The notes beneath the pieces are model-generated. The model searched no databases. It saw only the letters and a list, made by a program, of their open reading frames with translations, and was not told where the DNA came from. Positions 15,202-22,430 of a DNA stretch of 32,781 bases are shown piece by piece. Each line of letters starts with the position of its first letter. The stretch's first letter is position 1. The DNA is from UBA9848 sp003454065 (GTDB lineage: Bacteria > Spirochaetota > Spirochaetia > Sphaerochaetales > Sphaerochaetaceae). The position numbers and the translations under genes are program-made. Location of the stretch: the NCBI GenBank assembly GCA_946629155.1, contig CAMOXM010000003.1:1-32781 (forward strand), in the 5' to 3' direction.

Positions 15202-16842
15202 ATGATTAGCGCATCGAATATTTCACTTTCATACGGAACGCAGGTTCTGTTCAAAGACGTGAATATAAAGTTCACGAGCGGAAATTGCTACGGAATCATC
15301 GGGGCCAACGGAGCAGGGAAATCCACATTCATGAAAATACTGTCCGGAGAAATAGAGCCGGATTCCGGAAACATCACCATAACCCCGGGCGCGAGGATGG
15401 CCGTCCTCAAGCAGAATCATTTCGAGTTCAACGAATTCACAGTTCTCGACACCGTCATAATGGGATTCAAGAAGCTGTACGAGATAAAGAAAGAACGCGA
15501 GGAGATTTATCAGAAAGAGGATTTCACGGACGAAGACGGCATAAGGGCGAGCGAGCTTGAAACCGAGTTCGCCGAACTCGGAGGCTGGGAAGCCGAATCG
15601 GATGCCGCCACTTTGCTTTCGAGCATCGGGGTCGTCGCTTCTCTTCACGACAAGTTCATGAAAGATATCGAGGATACGGACAAGGTCAGGGTGCTTCTCG
15701 CTCAGGCGTTGTTCGGTAATCCCGACATATTGCTGCTTGACGAGCCGACGAACCACTTGGATCTTGAAAGCATCGTCTTTTTGGAGAATTTCCTTCTGGA
15801 TTTCAAGAACACGGTCATAGTGGTGTCGCATGACAGGCATTTTCTGAATACCGTTTGCACGCATATCGCTGACGTCGATTTCGGTAAGATAACCTTGTTC
15901 GTGGGCAACTACGACTTCTGGTATGCTTCTTCGCAAATCGCCGCAAGGCAGGCAAAGGACGAGAAGAAGCGCGCTGATGAGAAAATCGCCGAATTGAAGG
16001 AATTCATACAGCGCTTCGCTTCGAATGTTGCGAAATCCAGACAGGCCACGAGTCGCAGGAAATTGATCGAGAAGCTTACCGTGGAAGACATCAAACCGTC
16101 ATCGAGGAGATTCCCTTATGTTGCATTCAAGCCCGGCAGGGAGATAGGGAACAAGGTTCTGGAGCTCAACGGGCTTTCCTACGAGAATGCAGGCGAAACG
16201 CTTTTGAACAACTTGTCTTTTATAATCGAACCAGGTGACAAGGTTGCTTTCGTAGGGCCAATGCACTCTTCCAAAACAGCGCTCTTCGACATAATCTGCG
16301 ATAGGGTGAAGCAGGCATCCGGCGATTTCGGGTGGGGCGTGACCACATCAGTCAGCTATTTTCCGAAAGACAACGATTTCATGTTCCAAAACGATGATAC
16401 GATATTCTCGTGGCTGTCGAGATTCGCACCGCCTGATTCGGATGAGACATTCATCAGGTCTTTTCTGGGCAGAATGCTTTTTTCGGGTGACGAGGTGTTC
16501 AAGAAAGTCAAGGTGTTGTCAGGCGGAGAGAAGGTCAGGTGCGTGCTTTCCAAGATGATGCTTGAGAATTGCAACGTGCTTGTTTTCGACGAGCCGACTA
16601 GTCATCTCGATTTGGAAAGCATACAGTCGCTGAACAACGGGCTTGTCGATTTCAAAGGAGTGATTCTTTTCAATTCGCATGACCACGAATTCATATCGTC
16701 CATCGCCAATAGGATAATAGAGTTCACGCCGAACGGAATCATAGACAGGCGCGAAGGCTTCGACGATTATCTGAATGATGAGGCGGTTAGGGAAAAGAGG
16801 GCGCAGCTTTCCGGAGGAAAAGATATAAAGCTGTCGATTTAG
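15202..16842 (+). CDS. ABC-F family ATPase, YbiT-like
   Basis: A 546-residue soluble protein with two ABC ATPase domains and no membrane segment, the layout of ribosome-acting ABC-F factors. NBD1 has GANGAGKST (residues 34-42) and ILLLDEPTNHLD. An inter-domain helical linker (about 245-300, KKRADEKIAELKEFIQRFAS) follows. NBD2 has VLVFDEPTSHLD and signature VLSGGEKVRC. The NBD1 signature reads IEDTDKVRVLLAQALF instead of LSGGE, and NBD2's Walker A is weakened to GPMHSSKTAL. Deviations at these points are also seen in YbiT, so the protein is probably functional. ABC-F proteins act at the ribosomal E-site in translation or antibiotic protection; which applies here is unknown. Confidence 0.9.
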   Translation: MISASNISLSYGTQVLFKDVNIKFTSGNCYGIIGANGAGKSTFMKILSGEIEPDSGNITITPGARMAVLKQNHFEFNEFTVLDTVIMGFKKLYEIKKEREEIYQKEDFTDEDGIRASELETEFAELGGWEAESDAATLLSSIGVVASLHDKFMKDIEDTDKVRVLLAQALFGNPDILLLDEPTNHLDLESIVFLENFLLDFKNTVIVVSHDRHFLNTVCTHIADVDFGKITLFVGNYDFWYASSQIAARQAKDEKKRADEKIAELKEFIQRFASNVAKSRQATSRRKLIEKLTVEDIKPSSRRFPYVAFKPGREIGNKVLELNGLSYENAGETLLNNLSFIIEPGDKVAFVGPMHSSKTALFDIICDRVKQASGDFGWGVTTSVSYFPKDNDFMFQNDDTIFSWLSRFAPPDSDETFIRSFLGRMLFSGDEVFKKVKVLSGGEKVRCVLSKMMLENCNVLVFDEPTSHLDLESIQSLNNGLVDFKGVILFNSHDHEFISSIANRIIEFTPNGIIDRREGFDDYLNDEAVREKRAQLSGGKDIKLSI

Positions 16843-16905
16843 AAACGTTTTTCAAGTTTTGTTCTGAAAGGGTGGTATTCAGATACATATAGGAGGAGGA
16901 AACAG

Positions 16906-18858
16906 ATGAGAGAATTGAAGACGATTGACGAAGTTAACTTCAAAGGCAGAAGGGTTCTTATCAGATTTGATTTCAATGTGCCGGTGAAGGATGGCGTGAT
17001 TCAGGACGATGAGAGAATAGTTCAGAGCTTGCCTACGCTGAATTTGGTGCTTTCCAAAGGCGGAATCCCTGTCATAATGGCCCATTTCGGCAGGCCGAAG
17101 GGCGAGGCGAATCCGAAATACAGCCTTGCTCCAGTGGCGAAGAGGCTTGAGGAGCTCATAGGGAAAAAGGTCGTTTTGCTTGGCGACATCACCAGCGATG
17201 CGACTTATGAGAAGATAAAGGCCGCAGAAGTCGGAGATGTAATTCTTCTTGAAAACATAAGGTTCGAGAAAGGTGAGGAGAAGAACGATAAGGAGCTGTC
17301 CAAGGCGCTCTCGAAATTCGCCAATGTCTATATCAATGACGCATTCGGATGCGCGCACAGGAATCATGCCTCTACCGAAGGCGTAACGCATTTCATCGAC
17401 GATTGCTATGCGGGTTTCCTTATGAAAAAGGAAATAGACATTCTCTCAAAACTCAGAAAGAATGCCGATGCTCCATTCGTGGTGATTGTCGGAGGCTCCA
17501 AGGTTTCATCGAAGATAAGCGTTCTTGAGAGCTTTTTGAAGATCGCCGACAAGATAGTGATCGCAGGAGCGATGGCCTATACATTCCTCAAAGCGCAGGG
17601 TCATGCTGTCGGAAAGAGCATGGTGGAGGATGATTATCTCGAAACGGCTCTTTCGTTCCTCAATAGGGCTGCTGAACTTAAGAAGAAGATTGTTCTTCCT
17701 TCGGACCATGTGTGCGCTAAGGAGTTCGACGCTTCTGCTGAGCCTGTGGCCGTTAACAGCGTCGATATTCCGGAAGACCTGATCGGCATGGACATAGGGG
17801 AGAAGACGCTTGCGGATATCAAGAAGGCGATAGGCGGAGCAAAGACCGTGTTCTGGAACGGACCTGCCGGAGTGTTCGAGTTTGATAATTTCGCCAAGGG
17901 AACCAATGAAATCGCTCGCATGATAACTTCTTTGAGAGATGCCAAGACGGTTGTCGGCGGCGGAGATAGCGTCAGCGCCATCAAAAAGAGCGGGCTTAGC
18001 GACAAGATATATCATGTTTCGACCGGAGGCGGCGCATCGCTTGAATTCCTTGAAGGCAGATATTTCGATAGTCTGACGGCGTTGTACAGAAGAGGCAATC
18101 GCAGAAAGCTCGTGGCCGGTAACTGGAAGATGAACATTACGAAGCCGGAGGGCCTTGAAATCGCAACTTATCTTAGGGATAAGGCTGATGTTCAGAACGT
18201 TGAAATTGCACTTTGTCCCGAATTCCCGCTTCTTGATTGCGTTGCTAGCACTCTTTCGAAGTCTCAGATCGATGTGTATGCGCAAAATGTGAACGAAAAC
18301 GAGAAGGGCGCGTATACAGGCGAGGTTTCCTGCGAGGTAGTCAAATCGGTCGGCGTTCGCAAAACCATTCTCGGGCATAGCGAGAGAAGGGAGTTCTTCA
18401 CTGAAACGAATTCATTGCTGAACAAAAAGCTCAAGAGGGCTTTCGAATACGGTTTCGATGTGATCCTGTGCGTGGGCGAGGATAAGCTGAGAAGGAAGGT
18501 CGGCTCTTGGAAAAGATTTCTCGCGTTCCAGCTCACCAACTGCTTGAAGGGGATTTCCCCTGCGGATGCGAAGGAGCACCTGATCATCGCTTACGAGCCT
18601 ATATGGGCGATTGGAACCGGCAAAAGCGCGACGGCTGAAGATGCTGAAGAGGCGATTTCGTATATAAGGGGCAGGATTGCCAAGATATTTTCGGAACGCA
18701 TAGCGGATAATATCAAGATTTTGTATGGCGGTTCTGTCACGCCCGAAAACGCTAACGAGATCATGACGCAGAACGACATCGACGGCGTTCTCGTCGGCGG
18801 CGCATCGCTCAACAAGGAGAAGTTTTCTAAGATATGCGAAGTCGCCGCAGCACTGTAG
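16906..18858 (+). CDS. pgk-tpiA: Phosphoglycerate kinase-triosephosphate isomerase fusion
   Basis: A bifunctional glycolytic enzyme of 650 residues. Residues 1 to about 398 are PGK: RRVLIRFDFNVPVKDG, MAHFGRPKG, NDAFGCAHRNHAST, the hinge FWNGPAGVFEFDNFAKGT and the nucleotide-binding VVGGGDSVSAI and STGGGASLEFLEG. After a short joint (YRRGNRRK) residues from about 400 are a complete TIM: VAGNWKMN with the catalytic Lys, ILGHSERR with the catalytic His, AYEPIWAIGTG with the catalytic Glu, and the phosphate loops LYGGSV and GVLVGGASL. Both active sites look intact. PGK-TIM fusions are known from Thermotoga, where both separate PGK and the fusion are made; here one uninterrupted frame is seen. The ribosome site is strong (AGGAGGAGG). 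Confidence 0.97.
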   Translation: MRELKTIDEVNFKGRRVLIRFDFNVPVKDGVIQDDERIVQSLPTLNLVLSKGGIPVIMAHFGRPKGEANPKYSLAPVAKRLEELIGKKVVLLGDITSDATYEKIKAAEVGDVILLENIRFEKGEEKNDKELSKALSKFANVYINDAFGCAHRNHASTEGVTHFIDDCYAGFLMKKEIDILSKLRKNADAPFVVIVGGSKVSSKISVLESFLKIADKIVIAGAMAYTFLKAQGHAVGKSMVEDDYLETALSFLNRAAELKKKIVLPSDHVCAKEFDASAEPVAVNSVDIPEDLIGMDIGEKTLADIKKAIGGAKTVFWNGPAGVFEFDNFAKGTNEIARMITSLRDAKTVVGGGDSVSAIKKSGLSDKIYHVSTGGGASLEFLEGRYFDSLTALYRRGNRRKLVAGNWKMNITKPEGLEIATYLRDKADVQNVEIALCPEFPLLDCVASTLSKSQIDVYAQNVNENEKGAYTGEVSCEVVKSVGVRKTILGHSERREFFTETNSLLNKKLKRAFEYGFDVILCVGEDKLRRKVGSWKRFLAFQLTNCLKGISPADAKEHLIIAYEPIWAIGTGKSATAEDAEEAISYIRGRIAKIFSERIADNIKILYGGSVTPENANEIMTQNDIDGVLVGGASLNKEKFSKICEVAAAL

Positions 18859-18886
18859 AAAGAGGTTTTTCAAAAAGAAGGGTTCT

Positions 18887-19486
18887 ATGCTGAACAGAAA
18901 AATATTGTTTTTCGTTTTGCTTTCGGGTGTGTGCGCATCTGCGTTTTCGATGAATTTAGGAGCGTCGGCGTCTCAGCAAGAGGTCACGACTGCCCAGCCA
19001 GGTGGTGCCGCCGTATATCAGTCGCCGGTCGAAGAGGGGTTCAAACTCGGATTCGGAATCGGTATTTATGGGACTTTCGACGGTGAAAAAGTGGTTCATT
19101 TCGGAGGAATGCCATCGGTTAGCGTTCAGACGAGCATAATCAAGGATGTGGCATCTTTGGGCATCGGCGCTGAATTTGCGAATGTTTCAGGCTCTGATAC
19201 CAGGAGGAAAATGCTTTTCGAGTTGAAGGTTCGAGATGAGTTCTTGTTCAAGATAATGAGGGCGACGCCTCAGAACCAATATAACGACACCTATCTCGGA
19301 TTGGTCGGCGAATACAAGCTTGTCACCAATTCCGCAGATCCGACTATGTATATGCTGGGTGCGGTCTTAAGAAGCGAAGGAACCAAGACGCCGTTATACG
19401 GGACGGCCGATCTCGGCATAGCATGGTATAAGGATAGCTCCGACGTCTGCTTTGTCGGGTCATTGGGCATAGGAGCAAGGTTCTAG
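18887..19486 (+). CDS. Small exported beta-barrel-like protein
   Basis: A 199-residue protein with a signal peptide (MLNRKILFFVLLSGVCASAFS) and a mature part rich in Gly, aromatic and alternating strands, ending GSLGIGARF with the terminal Phe typical of outer-membrane barrels. This suggests an 8-strand outer-membrane or periplasmic barrel. It sits 28 bases after the pgk-tpiA stop, so it is probably on the same transcript, and a terminator follows. Family not recognised. Confidence 0.7.
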   Translation: MLNRKILFFVLLSGVCASAFSMNLGASASQQEVTTAQPGGAAVYQSPVEEGFKLGFGIGIYGTFDGEKVVHFGGMPSVSVQTSIIKDVASLGIGAEFANVSGSDTRRKMLFELKVRDEFLFKIMRATPQNQYNDTYLGLVGEYKLVTNSADPTMYMLGAVLRSEGTKTPLYGTADLGIAWYKDSSDVCFVGSLGIGARF

Positions 19487-19528
19487 TTCTATCGCCTTAA
19501 GCAAGATTGCTTGATCACATAAAATTTT

Positions 19529-19557
19529 GGCTTCCTCTTTGATGGGGAAGCTTTTTT
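19529..19557 (+). terminator. Rho-independent terminator
   Basis: GCTTCC (19530-19535) pairs with GGAAGC (19546-19551) and is followed by a run of six T residues. It ends the pgk-tpiA / barrel transcript. Confidence 0.8.
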
Positions 19558-19590
19558 ATTTTATTATTGAGACCTTTTTCAAAATTTCTT

Positions 19591-19832
19591 GGCTATGTCC
19601 GAAAGTTCGACTGATAGGACAGGGCCGTGGAGCCGGAGAGGTGCCGGAGAGGCGCGTTTCGGGGAGGAAACCCTAATGCAGGATGAGGCTTTGTATCTTA
19701 CGGTGCTTCGCATCCGCGATTACGTTGTATGCCTATCCAAATGGGTTTTTGCCCTGGAGCGCGCATATCCGACGCATATCCGGCGACTGGATATGGCTGA
19801 ATAAATGATCAGTCATTTATTCGGACATAGCC
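19591..19832. repeat. Element of about 242 bp bounded by 13-bp inverted repeats
   Basis: GGCTATGTCCGAA (19591-19603) and TTCGGACATAGCC (19820-19832) are perfectly inverted. Just inside the right end GAATAAATGA/TCATTTATTC (19799-19808 and 19813-19822) is a perfect hairpin with loop TCAG. The inside has a 70-codon frame (19595-19804, M-S-E-S-S...) with no recognised similarity and higher GC than its flanks. It could be a MITE-like insertion or a control region for the helicase gene. Confidence 0.5.
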
Positions 19833-19882
19833 GGATTTTTCGCACTTGTGACAATTCCGCGTTTTTGTCGTCTATAAATGGT

Positions 19883-21433
19883 ATGTGTGATTTTATATGT
19901 GGCGAAAAGGAAACGTTGGGCAAGAAGCCTTATGAAATTGACAATCATATTGTAGCCCGCCTCGGCGTTCCGTCGCTTCGCCCCCAGCAGCGGCAGGTGC
20001 TGGAGAAGGTTATGGGATGCTACGACGACGTTTTCGCTGTTCTTCCTACGGGAGCGGGCAAAACGCTGTGCTTCATGTATTATGCGCTCGCTTGCGGAGG
20101 GGTGGTGGTGATCGTTTACCCTTTGCTGTCCCTTATGAACGATCAGATCAGGCGCTTCAGGAAGGCGGGCATAGATGTTGCGGTTTTGCGTGGAGGCCAG
20201 ACTAAAGGTCAGAGGGCGGATGCCCTGTCCGCTATCGGCTCCGGGCGTGTTAAGGTCGTGATGACAAACCCCGAAACGCTTATGCAGGAGCAGGTGCTGA
20301 ATTCGCTCGCCAAATTGACGGGTGCAAGCGTGGTTTTCGATGAGGCTCATACGATTCCGCAATGGGGTGATACGTTCAGACCCGCAATGTTGCGTCTTGG
20401 CGATGCTCTGGCGCTTTTGGATGTAAAGAGGGTCTTGGCATTCACAGCTACGGCCAATGAGGAAACGATATCCGGCTTTGCCAGGATTTTGCATAGGCCG
20501 CGCTCGCTAACAAGGCTGACGTTCAGTTCGGATAGGAAGAATATAGAATACAGGCGCGCTATTGCTGTTTCGAGGATGCAGGCGATTGCCGCTATTCTTG
20601 CATCTTGTGAGAGACCGTGCGTTGTTTTCTGCAACAGCAGAACCAAGGTGGAGGCACTTGGAAATTTCATAAGGTCAAAATACCCGGATTATCCTGTCGG
20701 ATGCTATCATGCTGGATTCGGCAAGAAGGAGCGTGAGCGAATCGAGGATTGGTTCAGATATTCCGACGATGCGGTTCTGGTGGCGACATGCGCCTATGGG
20801 ATGGGCATGGATAAGAGCAATATAAGGACATCCATTCATTTTTGCTTGCCGGACAGTGTGTCGGCGTTTCTCCAGGAGTCGGGTAGAATCGGCAGGGACG
20901 GCGACCCGAGCGTGTCGTGGGCGATAGTCAAGCGCAGTGAAATGATGTTTTGCAAATCAGAGAAGCGCATGTTCCTGCTCTCGACGTTTTTAGGTGGCGA
21001 TTGCATTAGAGCGACTCTTTTGGCGGAAATGGGGGAAAGGCTTGAAACGATTGAACTTTCGGAAAGCAAGGGTCGTGGGTGCCATTCTTGCGATGTCTGT
21101 TTGAATAGGCGTGAAAAGGATGCTTTGGGCGAAATGATAGCGGATTTCATGCGTAAGACTAGATGCGTCTTTAATGAGAATGCTGCGATATTGGCTCTTA
21201 TCGGGACGAGAAGCAAGGTTGTTCCTTGCAGTTGGCTGATTCCATGCTTCGGCGCATTGAAGGATATCGATAGGCGCATGGTATTCGAGGGCGTGCACGA
21301 GGCGTACTTGATTCGGAAATCGAATAGGAGACATTTACGGAAACGTTTTTCTATTTTGGCGAAGATTTGTATGATATTGAATGGCGTTGGCAAAAAAAAT
21401 AAAATTGGATATCAGGTGAACAACTATGGCTGA
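19883..21433 (+). CDS. RecQ-like DNA helicase without RQC/HRDC domains
   Basis: An SF2 DNA helicase of about 516 residues predicted to unwind DNA 3' to 5'. Motifs in order: LRPQQRQVLEKV (RecQ motif 0), FAVLPTGAGKTLCF (I), VVIVYPLLSLMNDQ (Ia), VVFDEAHTIPQWGDTFRP (II plus the RecQ aromatic loop), LAFTATAN (III), VVFCNSRTK (IV), ATCAYGMGMDKSNIR (V) and QESGRIGRDG (VI), then a CHSCDVC zinc-binding knuckle. The C-terminal 110 residues are short and basic, with no obvious RQC or HRDC domain. The frame is open to 19805, but that start lies in the inverted repeat. ATG at 19883 or TTG at 19916 (after AAAAGGAA) are likelier. The 3' end overlaps the dprA-like start by 8 bases, indicating coupling. Confidence 0.85.
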   Translation: MCDFICGEKETLGKKPYEIDNHIVARLGVPSLRPQQRQVLEKVMGCYDDVFAVLPTGAGKTLCFMYYALACGGVVVIVYPLLSLMNDQIRRFRKAGIDVAVLRGGQTKGQRADALSAIGSGRVKVVMTNPETLMQEQVLNSLAKLTGASVVFDEAHTIPQWGDTFRPAMLRLGDALALLDVKRVLAFTATANEETISGFARILHRPRSLTRLTFSSDRKNIEYRRAIAVSRMQAIAAILASCERPCVVFCNSRTKVEALGNFIRSKYPDYPVGCYHAGFGKKERERIEDWFRYSDDAVLVATCAYGMGMDKSNIRTSIHFCLPDSVSAFLQESGRIGRDGDPSVSWAIVKRSEMMFCKSEKRMFLLSTFLGGDCIRATLLAEMGERLETIELSESKGRGCHSCDVCLNRREKDALGEMIADFMRKTRCVFNENAAILALIGTRSKVVPCSWLIPCFGALKDIDRRMVFEGVHEAYLIRKSNRRHLRKRFSILAKICMILNGVGKKNKIGYQVNNYG

Positions 21434-22412
21434 ATTGAAAAAGATATCGTACGAGAAGACAAACAGGTTCGTCTTGTTCCTTAAAATGCTGAAAGGCGTC
21501 AGCAACAATGCTATCGAGAGGCTCGTTCAGGACTTTTCTTTGGATGGATTGCCCGATGTCTATGACAGGGCCGTTCTCGATGCTTTTATGGAAAAGGTGT
21601 CGGAAATCAATAAAAGCGATCGGAAGCAGGCTTTTGATTTTTCGAGGATGGAGCGAAGTCAGGTAGATGAGGCGTTGGAGAAATGCAGGCATTGCGAGGA
21701 AGTGTTGAAGAACAGCAATGCTTCGTATTGCACGAGATTTGATGATGTCTATCCATGGCAGATAAGGGATAGCAGGTATTTGTGCCTTGGCGGAGGCAAG
21801 ATGTTAAGTAGCGTCATTCCAAGCGTTTTGTATTGCAAAGGTGATGTCGGCACGGCTTTTTCCACTGTCAAGGCGTGTGCTGTCGTCGGTGCGAAGCAAT
21901 GCTCCGAATATGCCATTGAAGCAGGCAGGAAGGTTTCCGCATCGGCTGTGTCCAAGGGTTACGCGGTTGTCGGAGGGCTTATGCCCGGATGCGAAACAGC
22001 AGGGCATGAAGGCTGTTTGCAAGCAGGGGGAAAGACCATCGCGGTTATGGCTTCCGGCATCGACAACGCTTGTCCTCCTCAGGACTCTGACCTTGCTGAA
22101 AGAATTGTTTCCAAAGGCGGCCTTTTGCTATCGGAACAGCATCCCGGAACATCCTTCACTTCCTTTTCGCTAATGGGGCGCAACAGGATTCAAGCGTTGC
22201 TTTCCGATAAGGTGATAGTCTTGCAGTCTCCTATCAAGGGCGAGGCCATGAATGTTGCCAAGAATGCCTATGAGTTCGGAAAACAGGTTTATGTTCTTGA
22301 TCCTAAGATATTCGGGCCCGAAGACGATGCTAGCGGAAATGCAGAGCTGGTCTCGAAATTCGGCGCGAAGAAATTCACCCTCGACGATTTGGAACGAGTC
22401 ATTAAATTTTGA
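21426..22412 (+). CDS. Divergent DprA/Smf-like DNA-processing protein
   Basis: A 328-residue protein with the Rossmann-like DprA (SLOG superfamily) core: PSVLYCKGDVG, KACAVVGAKQCSEYAIEAG, GYAVVGGLMPGCETAGHEGC, GGKTIAVMASGIDNACPPQD, GGLLLSEQHPG and GRNRIQALLSDKVIVLQS. These line up in order with canonical DprA, but GIDTAAH has become GCETAGH and the SGSL.TA loop has become KGEAMNVAK. It is thus an outlying family member rather than the housekeeping DprA. DprA loads RecA on incoming ssDNA; several divergent members act in anti-phage or DNA-conflict modules. The overlap with the RecQ-like helicase suggests joint action. Confidence 0.8.
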   Translation: MAELKKISYEKTNRFVLFLKMLKGVSNNAIERLVQDFSLDGLPDVYDRAVLDAFMEKVSEINKSDRKQAFDFSRMERSQVDEALEKCRHCEEVLKNSNASYCTRFDDVYPWQIRDSRYLCLGGGKMLSSVIPSVLYCKGDVGTAFSTVKACAVVGAKQCSEYAIEAGRKVSASAVSKGYAVVGGLMPGCETAGHEGCLQAGGKTIAVMASGIDNACPPQDSDLAERIVSKGGLLLSEQHPGTSFTSFSLMGRNRIQALLSDKVIVLQSPIKGEAMNVAKNAYEFGKQVYVLDPKIFGPEDDASGNAELVSKFGAKKFTLDDLERVIKF

Positions 22413-22430
22413 AGAGACTCTGAATGACCG

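Noticed and set aside
15640..15720. Degenerate ABC signature in the ABC-F protein as evidence of loss of function
   Set aside because: YbiT-type ABC-F proteins commonly lack LSGGE in the first domain, so it is a family trait rather than damage.
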